A stretch of 36,252 nt of DNA, from the NCBI GenBank assembly GCA_020025955.1, contig JAHHRF010000016.1, positions 1-36,252 on the forward strand, in the 5' to 3' direction. Source of the stretch: Sutterella sp. (GTDB lineage Bacteria > Pseudomonadota > Gammaproteobacteria > Burkholderiales > Burkholderiaceae_F). Numbering within the stretch: the first letter of the stretch is position 1; the number at the start of each line of letters is the position of its first letter. Shown one piece after another: positions 16,805 to 23,787 of the stretch. The notes beneath the pieces were generated by a model. The model did no database searches, was not told the DNA's origin, and saw only the letters and a list, made by a program, of their open reading frames with translations. Made by a program: the position numbers and the translations under genes.

Positions 16805-18811
16805 TTAGTACGTGTACTTCACGTTAGCAAAGAACGTACGGCCTTCTTCAATGTAGTCACGTTCGAAGAAGTTCTTACGGTCGAAGAGGTTCGAGACCCC
16901 AGCGTTAACCGTGAAGTTCTTGTTCACGTTGTACGTGGCCTTGAGGTTGGTCGTGTAGACCGTCTTCATCTTGTCCTTGTCGTTAGCCTGGTCGTAGAAC
17001 TTGGACTGGAATTCCTGATCCACGTAGAAGCTCAACTTTTCAATCGGCGTGTATTCAGCCCAGAGGGTGAACTTGTGTTCCGGAATGTTACTAACGTGGA
17101 GGTTCTTGTTGGTGATGTTCTTGGCCTTCAAGTAGGTGTAGTTACCACCCAACTTCACGTTGTCAATGGGTTTCACAAAGGCAGCCAATTCCAAACCATA
17201 GCGACGGACCTTACCGACGTTCTGGTTCTGGGACTTCTTCTTCGCGATTTTGACGGATTCGACGGCGTCGCGCGTCTGAGAGTAGAAGAGACCCGCCTGA
17301 ACCTGAGCCGTTTCGCCCCACTTCTTGGTGGTGTTGGCATCAAGGTGGTAGGCGACTTCAGGCTTCAAGTAAGGATTCACCTCGCTCTTGCCCCCTCTTT
17401 CGGAGTAACGATCCTTCATGCTCGGGAAGTGGGTCTTGCGAGCCACGCCCACGGAAGCATCCCAACCGTCTTCGATCTGATAGATCGACTTGAGCTGGAA
17501 GTCCACCGCGTGGGTCTTCTTCACTTTAAAGGATTGCGTATCCGTCGGGGTGCGATGACTGTAGCCAACCCCACCCACTAAGGTCAAGCGATCCGTAGCA
17601 CTAAAGGTGTCTTCGAGCGCAACCGTAATCGTGCGATCCGCGTCCTTAATCTGAGATTTAGACCCCTTCTTGCCCTTATGCACATCGTGGGTCACTAAGA
17701 AGGAGCCCTTTAAGTCGTGACGCTCAGCGATCGTCGTGCCACCTTCAAGACCGAAGCCGATCGTGTGATCGCGGTATGTGGAGCGTTCACCGGCCTTGCC
17801 AGAAATGACATTGGCGTACTTATCGGGCGTCGTGAAGTTGACCGTAGAGTTTTTATTGCCGTCACGGGCAACGTCCCAGCTATCCATGTCATTGTTGAAC
17901 TGGGTGTAGAAGAGTTTGCCGTCCACGTAGGTATCGGTCTTTTCATCGAGCACGGTGTGGCTTAACGCGTAGACCATGGTACGGTCCCACTTCGGCCACT
18001 GCCACCAGCGTTCCGCGGACTTATGTTTGCTCTCGCCACCGAAAAGGGGCTGCTGCTTGTCACCGTGCTGATGGGACACAACGAGGGTGTATTCGTCGGT
18101 GTCGTTCGGGGTGAAGCCCACCTTAGCCTGAACCTTGTAGTCCTTGTGCTTGGAGTTGGGGATGCGCTTGCCGTCCATCGGGTGATTCTTATGAGCATGG
18201 TAGCCGTGCGGGGACTGCATGCCGTCATCATTGATCGTGCTGAGGCTCAACGCACCGTACCAGGCTTCCTGACGGGTGCCTAAGTTAGCGTAGAGGTGTT
18301 CGCCGTGCGTGTGGGCATTGCGACCCGTCTTGACGCCAGCGCCAACCGTGGCTTCGAAGGGCTTGGAGGGCTTCATCGTCACGATGTTCACCGCACCACC
18401 CATGGCATTCGGGCCATAGAAAACAGAACCCGTACCCTTGCTGACGTCGATGGTGGAGACGTCAAAGATGGAGTAACGGCTCAAGTCATTCGTGCCGTCG
18501 TAAGCGACGTAAACGGGGATGCCGTCCACGAAGAGGGGAACCTGATCGGGACCAAAGCCACGAACGAAGATGTTGTTGTCACCACGACCACCCTGGCGGT
18601 TCGTGTAGACGCCCGGCACAAACTTGGCGATCTGGTTGACGGTCTGAACGTTGTTGAGTTCGAGCGTCGACTGATTCACGTGGGCGCTAGAGAGCATGTC
18701 GCGAGCCTGAGCCACGACTTCAATCTGACCGAGCTGGAATACTTCGCTGGCCATGCCGGTCAACGGTGTGAAGGCAAGGGCGACACCAGCCGCCAACAAG
18801 GACTTCTTCAT
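16805..18811 (-). CDS. TonB-dependent outer-membrane receptor
   Basis: 668 residues from the ATG at 18811, which is followed by a signal peptide (MKKSLLAAGVALAFTPLTGMAS) and preceded by GGAG at nine bases; an in-frame start at 18865 would bury that signal. Residues about 28-150 form the plug (NNIFVRGFGPDQVPLFVDGIP, YGPNAMGGAVNIVT). The remainder is a 22-strand barrel ending in aromatic Tyr. A His-rich external loop (HGYHAHKNHPMDGKR) lies near residue 210 and further His near 180 and 250, compatible with metal binding. It is first gene of the uptake operon, behind the promoter and two dyads at 18890-18956. Siderophore, nickel or other metal-chelate import is likely; the ligand is unassigned. 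Confidence 0.93.
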   Translation of the reverse strand: MKKSLLAAGVALAFTPLTGMASEVFQLGQIEVVAQARDMLSSAHVNQSTLELNNVQTVNQIAKFVPGVYTNRQGGRGDNNIFVRGFGPDQVPLFVDGIPVYVAYDGTNDLSRYSIFDVSTIDVSKGTGSVFYGPNAMGGAVNIVTMKPSKPFEATVGAGVKTGRNAHTHGEHLYANLGTRQEAWYGALSLSTINDDGMQSPHGYHAHKNHPMDGKRIPNSKHKDYKVQAKVGFTPNDTDEYTLVVSHQHGDKQQPLFGGESKHKSAERWWQWPKWDRTMVYALSHTVLDEKTDTYVDGKLFYTQFNNDMDSWDVARDGNKNSTVNFTTPDKYANVISGKAGERSTYRDHTIGFGLEGGTTIAERHDLKGSFLVTHDVHKGKKGSKSQIKDADRTITVALEDTFSATDRLTLVGGVGYSHRTPTDTQSFKVKKTHAVDFQLKSIYQIEDGWDASVGVARKTHFPSMKDRYSERGGKSEVNPYLKPEVAYHLDANTTKKWGETAQVQAGLFYSQTRDAVESVKIAKKKSQNQNVGKVRRYGLELAAFVKPIDNVKLGGNYTYLKAKNITNKNLHVSNIPEHKFTLWAEYTPIEKLSFYVDQEFQSKFYDQANDKDKMKTVYTTNLKATYNVNKNFTVNAGVSNLFDRKNFFERDYIEEGRTFFANVKYTY

Positions 18812-18889
18812 GGAATGATTCTCCGAGAGGTTGAGGTCTTGCACCGAGTTCACTAAGGAATTCAAGGCAAGGTTTCGAGGTAAATTCGC

Positions 18890-18912
18890 CGTTATTCTCG
18901 TGTGGAATAACG
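18890..18912. promoter_or_regulatory. Operator-like dyad, proximal
   Basis: Perfect 8-bp inverted repeat CGTTATTC-N7-GAATAACG. On the minus strand it lies just downstream of the expected transcription start (about 18921) of the receptor operon. With its neighbour it forms a pair of like sites whose centres are 34 bp apart. Confidence 0.7.
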
Positions 18913-18923
18913 AATAATTTCCC

Positions 18924-18946
18924 CGCTATTCTATTTTGGGATAGCG
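18924..18946. promoter_or_regulatory. Operator-like dyad, distal
   Basis: CGCTATTC-N7-GGATAGCG, an inverted repeat matching at seven of eight positions with the same 7-bp spacer as the proximal dyad. It covers the -10 hexamer, so a bound dimer should block RNA polymerase. Confidence 0.68.
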
Positions 18947-18956
18947 ACGATTACAA
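18928..18956 (-). promoter_or_regulatory. Promoter of the metal-uptake operon
   Basis: On the minus strand -35 TTGTAA (plus 18951-18956), 17-bp spacer, -10 TAGAAT (plus 18928-18933). The start would lie near 18921, giving a leader of about 110 nt before the receptor ATG. Confidence 0.65.
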
Positions 18957-19273
18957 AGCACAACACATCGATTACGTCCAAATAACTAGGGGAAACCTGC
19001 CCCTTTGGGTATGAAATCCTGTGTTTGTAAGGCTTTGTGTTGGTGTAAGAAAGCAACAAGGAAAAAAGGCGTTGCCAAGGCAGGCGACGTTTGAGAAGGG
19101 CGTTCTTGACGAAGCACGCTGGGGTAATCGAGTACAATACCTGCACTTTTGATTTTTCTAATGTGGCGAGCTTGCTATTGCCCCATCCCGGCTGACTGGG
19201 GTGCGGGCTTTTTGGCGTTGGGTTTTCTCCCCGCCCTCGCAAGGTCGTCCTTTTCTATGATTCGCCAGTGAAC
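18957..19273 (+). promoter_or_regulatory. Divergent intergenic region and folE leader
   Basis: 317 bp between the divergent receptor and folE genes. A -10-like TACAAT (19133-19138) is clear; the best -35 (TTGACG, 19106-19111) is 21 bp away, too far for a standard promoter. In the leader, GCCCC...GGGGTGCGGGC (about 19178-19209) forms a hairpin followed by five T, a weak terminator candidate. A 36-codon frame (ATG 19161, stop 19269-19271) crosses it and ends on the GTGA that overlaps an alternative folE start at 19268. I recognise no preQ1 riboswitch. Nothing else is identified between 18957 and 19100. Confidence 0.35.
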
Positions 19274-19933
19274 ATGAAAACCAGTGAACGAATTCGTGCT
19301 CGCCTCCTTGAGGCCGGCGCACCGTTTAAGGCCAATGACAACATTGCCGACTTTCTTGAGGACGGTGATCGTGAGGCCATTCGTGCCGAAGTAGAAGGGC
19401 ATATGGCGGCGGTGTTAAAGAGCCTCGTCATTGATGTGGACAATGACCACAACACCCAAGAAACCGCCAAGCGTATTGCCAAGATGTTTGTCGAAGAGGT
19501 CTTTGCAGGGCGCTACGACGCCATGCCCACGGTCACGGACTTCCCTAACGCCAAAGCCTTGGATGACTTTATGGTGGTGGGCCCCATTGCGGTGCGCTCC
19601 ACGTGCTCGCACCATTTCGCCCCCGTGTTGGGTGAATTGTGGGTGGGCGTGGTCCCGGGGGAACGCGTGATTGGGCTCTCGAAATTCTCGCGCCTTTGCG
19701 CTTGGATTATGAGCCGTCCTCAGATTCAAGAAGAGTCGGTGATGCAGTTAGCTGACCTCTTAGAAGCCAAGATGGCCCCGAAGGGCTTGGCCTTGGTGGT
19801 TAAGGCTTCGCACGCCTGCATGACCTGGCGTGGGGTCAAAGACGCCAACTCCCAGATGACCACGACCGTAATGCGCGGGGTGTTCCGTGAGGACGCGTCG
19901 TTACGTCGTGAGTTCTTATCGACGGCGCGCTAA
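19274..19933 (+). CDS. folE: GTP cyclohydrolase I
   Basis: Converts GTP to 7,8-dihydroneopterin triphosphate, first step for folate and for queuosine. The catalytic core carries RSTCSHHFAPVLGELWVGVVP (zinc Cys and His) and KASHACMTWRGV (third zinc Cys), with IGLSKFSRL between. 219 residues from the ATG at 19274; a GTG two codons earlier (19268) is possible because an upstream frame ends on it. No clear ribosome site precedes either. Position before queD and queE indicates service to the preQ0 branch, though it may also supply folate. Confidence 0.93.
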   Translation: MKTSERIRARLLEAGAPFKANDNIADFLEDGDREAIRAEVEGHMAAVLKSLVIDVDNDHNTQETAKRIAKMFVEEVFAGRYDAMPTVTDFPNAKALDDFMVVGPIAVRSTCSHHFAPVLGELWVGVVPGERVIGLSKFSRLCAWIMSRPQIQEESVMQLADLLEAKMAPKGLALVVKASHACMTWRGVKDANSQMTTTVMRGVFREDASLRREFLSTAR

Positions 19934-19949
19934 TTGAAAGGATGAATTG

Positions 19950-20378
19950 ATGATTGTTGCGACTCGCTACCATGATATTTCGTGCGGCCACCGTGTGGCT
20001 GGTCACGAATCGAAGTGTGCCCACCTGCATGGCCACAACTACCGCATGACCTTTGATTGCGCCGGGGAATTGGATGACCTGGGGCGTGTGATTGACTTCT
20101 CGGTGATTAAGTCGACGCTTTGCGCGTGGTTAGAAGACCATTGGGATCACCACTTCCTCGTCTGGGAAAACGACCCCTTAAAAGAGGGCTTGTTGGAATT
20201 GGACCCCACCTGTGTGGTGACGCCCTTTAACCCCACAGCCGAAAACATGGCGACCTATTTAGCCGAAGTCATTGCCCCCGAATTATTAGCGGGCACGGGC
20301 GTAAAAGTGATTCGTTGCCGTGTGGAAGAGACCCGTAAGTGCGCAGCCGAGTGGAGACTCTTTGATGCTCTTCGTTAA
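19950..20378 (+). CDS. queD: 6-carboxy-5,6,7,8-tetrahydropterin synthase
   Basis: Turns dihydroneopterin triphosphate into 6-carboxytetrahydropterin in queuosine synthesis. 142 residues with the family signature CAHLHGH (catalytic Cys and zinc His), an earlier zinc His in CGHR, DHHFL, and a catalytic Glu in RVEET. The ATG at 19950 follows AAGG by eight bases; a TTG directly before it is less likely. It overlaps queE by 14 bp. Confidence 0.95.
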   Translation: MIVATRYHDISCGHRVAGHESKCAHLHGHNYRMTFDCAGELDDLGRVIDFSVIKSTLCAWLEDHWDHHFLVWENDPLKEGLLELDPTCVVTPFNPTAENMATYLAEVIAPELLAGTGVKVIRCRVEETRKCAAEWRLFDALR

Positions 20379-21033
20379 TGAGCTCTTTGCCTCCATTCAA
20401 GGGGAAGGGTCGCTCACGGGGGTGCCGGCGGTATTCGTGCGTATGCAGGGGTGCCTATGTCAGTGCCCGTGGTGCGACACCAAGTTCACTTGGAAGTTGG
20501 GTGACAAAGACCGTGGGGTGGCGCTCAAAGACATTCTCACCAAAGCGGATCGTCCGGGCTATGCCGCGACGTCGGCAGACGAATTGGCCGACCATATCAT
20601 CGAGACTTATCCCTTAATTCCCTGGGTGATTATCACGGGTGGGGAGCCGTGCCTCTTTGACCTGACCGAGCTTTGCCAGCGCTTAGAGGCGGCCGGGAAA
20701 CGCATTCAGATTGAAACGAGTGGCACAGAGCCCGTTCGCGTCACGGCGTCCACCCACGTCACGGTGAGCCCCAAGGTGGCGATGCCGGGCGGCAAAACCG
20801 TCTTAACGTCTGCGTTAATGCGCGCTGACGAAATCAAGATGGTGGTCGATACAGAGGCGGACTTGGTGACGCTCAATGCGATTTTAGAGCGCGCGAACCC
20901 CCAAGCGCTGGTATCCCTTCAGCCCCTCTCGCAAAAGCCAGAGGCCACGAAGTTAGCGCTTGAAACCGTGATGAAACGCGGTACCCGCTACCGCCTCTCG
21001 GTGCAGACCCATAAATACTTAAACGTTCGCTAA
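20365..21033 (+). CDS. queE: 7-carboxy-7-deazaguanine synthase
   Basis: Radical-SAM enzyme rearranging 6-carboxytetrahydropterin to 7-carboxy-7-deazaguanine. 222 residues from the ATG at 20365 (GGAG eight bases upstream, within queD). The cluster motif is Cys-LCQ-Cys-PW-Cys, i.e. CX3CX2C, and ITGGEPCLFDL is the GGEP motif that holds SAM. The queC gene for the next step is not in the window. Last gene of the folE-queD-queE operon. Confidence 0.95.
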   Translation: MLFVNELFASIQGEGSLTGVPAVFVRMQGCLCQCPWCDTKFTWKLGDKDRGVALKDILTKADRPGYAATSADELADHIIETYPLIPWVIITGGEPCLFDLTELCQRLEAAGKRIQIETSGTEPVRVTASTHVTVSPKVAMPGGKTVLTSALMRADEIKMVVDTEADLVTLNAILERANPQALVSLQPLSQKPEATKLALETVMKRGTRYRLSVQTHKYLNVR

Positions 21034-21043
21034 GAGCGAAGAG

Positions 21044-21071
21044 AAGGAGATCGAGAACGGTCTCCTTTTTC
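21044..21071 (+). terminator. Terminator of folE-queD-queE
   Basis: AAGGAGA (21044-21050) pairs with TCTCCTT (21061-21067) around ten bases and continues in T. It starts 11 bases after the queE stop. Confidence 0.82.
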
Positions 21072-21085
21072 ATTAGAGGGGAGAG

Positions 21086-21127
21086 AAAAAAGAAAACGGG
21101 CACAAACTCATAAAGAGCCGTGCCCGT
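21086..21127 (-). terminator. Minus-strand terminator in the queE-lipoprotein gap
   Basis: On the minus strand ACGGGCAC (plus 21120-21127) pairs with GTGCCCGT (plus 21096-21103) and runs into TTTTCTTTTTTC. No protein gene on the minus strand lies behind it, so it should close an RNA gene. Confidence 0.75.
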
Positions 21128-21279
21128 GCTGTCAAACTTTTTGACTCTGACGGCGACCAAGCAAACATTCAGAGCTTACTAACGTTCAAGAGGACCTCAT
21201 CTCTTTTAGGTGAACGTGAGTTCGTTTTTTCAGTGTCTCCAGTTTATAACGACTTTCTTAAACGAGTTTTAAAGCGGGA
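21086..21279 (-). ncRNA. Candidate small RNA on the minus strand
   Basis: About 194 nt. Promoter on the minus strand: -35 TTTACA (plus 21308-21313), 16-bp spacer, -10 TACAAC (plus 21286-21291). Hairpins: ACGTTCA/TGAACGT with inner AAGAG/CTCTT (21182-21217), CTCTGA/TCAGAG (21145-21174), GTCAAA/TTTGAC (21131-21145, alternative to the previous one), then the terminator. No good reading frame is inside. I cannot match it to 6S or another named RNA. Confidence 0.35.
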
Positions 21280-21418
21280 ACTTGAGTTGTAACGAGTGCG
21301 CGCAAGATGTAAACAAACGTTATAACAACGCCCGTTTTCTAGTGTGGCGCGTAGAAGGGGACGGATCAGGAGGGGGTGACCCCGAAGCGCCAAAAACGCG
21401 CCGAGCCCTCAGAAGTGC

Positions 21419-21446
21419 TTCGAGTGCGAATGAAATCCATTAAAAT
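21419..21446 (+). promoter_or_regulatory. Possible promoter of lipoprotein and APE operon
   Basis: -35-like TTCGAG (21419-21424), 16 bp, -10 TAAAAT (21441-21446), giving a leader of about 105 nt. Upstream, GGCGCGT (21346-21352) can pair with ACGCGCC (21396-21402) around a GGGGTGACCCC palindrome. No other promoter was found before the 14-kb operon. Confidence 0.4.
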
Positions 21447-21559
21447 TTGGTGGACGTTCATCGGAAGGCGTGTGGGATTCGAGGGTGCTTTCACTCCCGA
21501 GTCAACCTCACCCTTTTCTTTTTCGACCGCGGACTATCTTTTTCAAAGGAGAAACTACT

Positions 21560-21961
21560 ATGCGTCGTCGTCAAGTCGTTTTAGGTTTAGGCTTAGTTGC
21601 CACTGCGTTTTTAGCGGGTTGCCGTTCGGCTGTTATGTCGGAGCCGGGCTGGAAGTTTGCGCAAAAGACCAACCGCGAAGCCGTGCGTGAAGCCATTATG
21701 AAAGGGCTTTTGAAGCGCAAGTGGCGCATTTTGTCGGATAAGCCGGGCGAAATCGTTGCGCGTTACTACCGCGCTGAAAACATCTATGCCACGGTACGCA
21801 TTGAATACTCCAACACGCAAATGAAAGTCCGTCCGGTGCCGGAACAGACGACCCTCATCAACGAAGAGGGTAAGGTGCATCCCAAGTACAACGCTTGGGT
21901 GCGCAACATCATTAATGACACCACGCGTTACCTTCAGGCCAACGCGCTGAAAACGAAATAA
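21560..21961 (+). CDS. Small lipoprotein of unknown function before the APE operon
   Basis: 133 residues. The start at 21560 has AAGGAG at eight bases and opens a lipoprotein signal: Arg-rich n-region, hydrophobic stretch, lipobox LAGC with Cys at about residue 21. The residue after Cys is Arg, so no inner-membrane retention signal by the Asp rule; outer membrane is likely. The mature part (about 112 residues) is basic, alpha/beta in appearance, with RREAVREAIMKGLL-like helices and short strands (EIVARYYR, ATVRIEYS). I do not recognise the family. It lies 29 bp before the first APE gene with no terminator between, so it is probably cotranscribed. Confidence 0.85.
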   Translation: MRRRQVVLGLGLVATAFLAGCRSAVMSEPGWKFAQKTNREAVREAIMKGLLKRKWRILSDKPGEIVARYYRAENIYATVRIEYSNTQMKVRPVPEQTTLINEEGKVHPKYNAWVRNIINDTTRYLQANALKTK

Positions 21962-21990
21962 TTCCTGGACATAAATAAAAAAGAGAAACC

Positions 21991-23064
21991 ATGAAGACCT
22001 CCCCTCGCCGTAATCCCCAGTCCGCCTTGGCGGCCTTAAGTGATGCCCATCAGTTAGCGATGGCGCCGTTTGCGTTCCAGACGGCCGCCTCCTTAAAAGA
22101 CTTTGGCATCTTGAAAGCCTTAGATGAAAAGGGCGCTGACGGGTTAACGCCCGTTGCGCTCGCTCAAACCCTGGGGCTCGACGACTACACGCGCGATACC
22201 TTAATGATCGCGGGGGAGGCCTTCGGGTTATTGGAAACGGTAGAAGACCGTGTGCGTTTAACGAAGATGGCGTATTTCTTCGTGAACGACCCCTTAGTGC
22301 AGGTCAATTTCGACTTCTCGCGTGACGTCTGCTACGAAGGCTTAGCAGCGCTCACGGACTCCTTTAAAGAAGGGAAGCCCGTGGGGCTTAAAGTCTTTGG
22401 GGAGTGGCCGACGATCTACCCCAAATTGCAGAGCTTGCCGGAACCCGCTCGCACGAGCTGGTTTGCGTTTGACCACTACTACTCCGACGAAGCCTATGCG
22501 GCGGCCCTTCCCTATGTCTTTGATCGTCCCGTGCGGGCGCTTTGCGACGTGGGTGGGAACACGGGGAAGTTTTCGCGTGCCGCCACGGACTATAACGACA
22601 CGGTGAAGGTCACCATCGTGGACTTACCTGAGCAGTGTGAAACGGCCCAGGCTAACGCCAAGGCGATGGGGCGCGAGGATCGCATCAACACCTTCCCCAT
22701 TGATTGGTTGTCGGATGCGGTGCCCGCTAAACGCGATGACGCGGACGTCTGGTGGATGAGCCAATTCTTGGACTGCTTTTCGCCAGCCCAAATCATTTCC
22801 ATCTTAAAGCGCGTGCGTGAGGCCATGCACGATGACGCTCGCCTCTTGGTGTTAGAACCTTTAGTGGGTCGTCAGCCCTTTGAAGCAGGGGAAGCCTGTG
22901 TGGCCGCGTATTCGCTCTACTTCACGGCCATGGCCAACGGGACGAGCCGCTTCTATCGCTATGAAGACTTCTTAGCCTTCTTTGAGGCCGCGGGCTTTGT
23001 GGTGGACGCCACCCATGACGGGTTAGGCGTGGGGCACACCTTAATGGTTTGCAAAAAGGCCTAA
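21991..23064 (+). CDS. apeB: O-methyltransferase of the aryl polyene cluster
   Basis: 357 residues: an N-terminal winged-helix dimerisation part (about 15-100), then a SAM-binding domain with CDVGGNTGKFSRA near 188-200 and VTIVDLPEQCETA, as in plant-type/acetylserotonin O-methyltransferases. In APE pathways such an enzyme methylates the aryl head group. The name follows my memory of the E. coli APE set. It is followed three bases later by the KS-like gene. Confidence 0.85.
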   Translation: MKTSPRRNPQSALAALSDAHQLAMAPFAFQTAASLKDFGILKALDEKGADGLTPVALAQTLGLDDYTRDTLMIAGEAFGLLETVEDRVRLTKMAYFFVNDPLVQVNFDFSRDVCYEGLAALTDSFKEGKPVGLKVFGEWPTIYPKLQSLPEPARTSWFAFDHYYSDEAYAAALPYVFDRPVRALCDVGGNTGKFSRAATDYNDTVKVTIVDLPEQCETAQANAKAMGREDRINTFPIDWLSDAVPAKRDDADVWWMSQFLDCFSPAQIISILKRVREAMHDDARLLVLEPLVGRQPFEAGEACVAAYSLYFTAMANGTSRFYRYEDFLAFFEAAGFVVDATHDGLGVGHTLMVCKKA

Positions 23065-23067
23065 GCC

Positions 23068-23787
23068 ATGAAAACGGTCTTGGGACTCAGTGGCTTATCG
23101 GTGATTGCGCCAGGGCTCGGTAACGAACCTGGGCGCATGGCCTGGGTGCGTAGCCCCTTGGCGGTGCCGGTCGGTGACCTTCAATTTGAAAAGAAGCTTC
23201 CCATGATGGTGGCGCGTCGTATGGCGCCCGGGAGCCGCTTGGCCGCGGAAATTGCCGTGGCAGCCTTAGAGGCAGGTCACGTGGACGCCCTCATTTTTAC
23301 GAGTCGCCATGGGGAGAGCCCGCGCGGGGAAAAGCTCTTGAGCTTAATTGCCGAGGCGCAACCCCTGTCGCCGACGGACTTCATGATGTCGGTGCATAAC
23401 GCGGCGGTCGGTATGGTGACGATTGCCAAGCGCCAACACCTGCCCACGAGCTCCATTTCGTCTGGGGCTGATAGCTTTCATGCGGGCGTTGTGGAAGCCC
23501 TTGGGATGTTGATGGATGGCTTTGAGCGCGTGCTCTTAGTCGACTTTGAAAATGCGTTGCCCCCGATGATTAAGGCGGGGTTTGAGCCGATGCCCGATTT
23601 TGCCTATGCCGTGGGCGTGGTGATTGAAAAGACCGGGGACTGGACCCTTTCCATGGATTGGACGGGATCGGCCACGCAGGAACCTGCCGTGCCCTCGAGC
23701 CTTGGGTTTGCCCATGGGTTCTTGGGTGAGGCGTCCGCCTTTACCACCCACGGGGCGATGAGCTCCTTTACGTGGAGACGCGGGTAA
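23068..23787 (+). CDS. apeC: Cysteine-free ketosynthase-like subunit (chain-length-factor type)
   Basis: 239 residues resembling the N-terminal half of a beta-ketoacyl synthase (thiolase fold). The segment MMSVHNAAVGMVTIAKRQ and the SISSGADSFHAG stretch match the short KS-like family of APE clusters. There is no Cys anywhere in the protein, so it cannot be a catalytic ketosynthase. It should pair with the full ketosynthase encoded at 32492 (ApeO) as a chain-length-factor-like partner. Stop and next start overlap by one base. Confidence 0.85.
   Translation: MKTVLGLSGLSVIAPGLGNEPGRMAWVRSPLAVPVGDLQFEKKLPMMVARRMAPGSRLAAEIAVAALEAGHVDALIFTSRHGESPRGEKLLSLIAEAQPLSPTDFMMSVHNAAVGMVTIAKRQHLPTSSISSGADSFHAGVVEALGMLMDGFERVLLVDFENALPPMIKAGFEPMPDFAYAVGVVIEKTGDWTLSMDWTGSATQEPAVPSSLGFAHGFLGEASAFTTHGAMSSFTWRRG

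Noticed and set aside
17075..18856. Long plus-strand frames opposite the TonB receptor
   Set aside because: They mirror the receptor coding frame; codon bias and protein motifs support the minus strand only.
18890..18946. Fur box before the receptor gene
   Set aside because: The dyads are CGTTATTC/GAATAACG with a 7-bp spacer and do not match the GATAATGATAATCATTATC pattern.
19139..19267. preQ1 riboswitch before folE-queD-queE
   Set aside because: The context invites it, but I find neither the short stem nor the A-rich tail of the known preQ1 classes.
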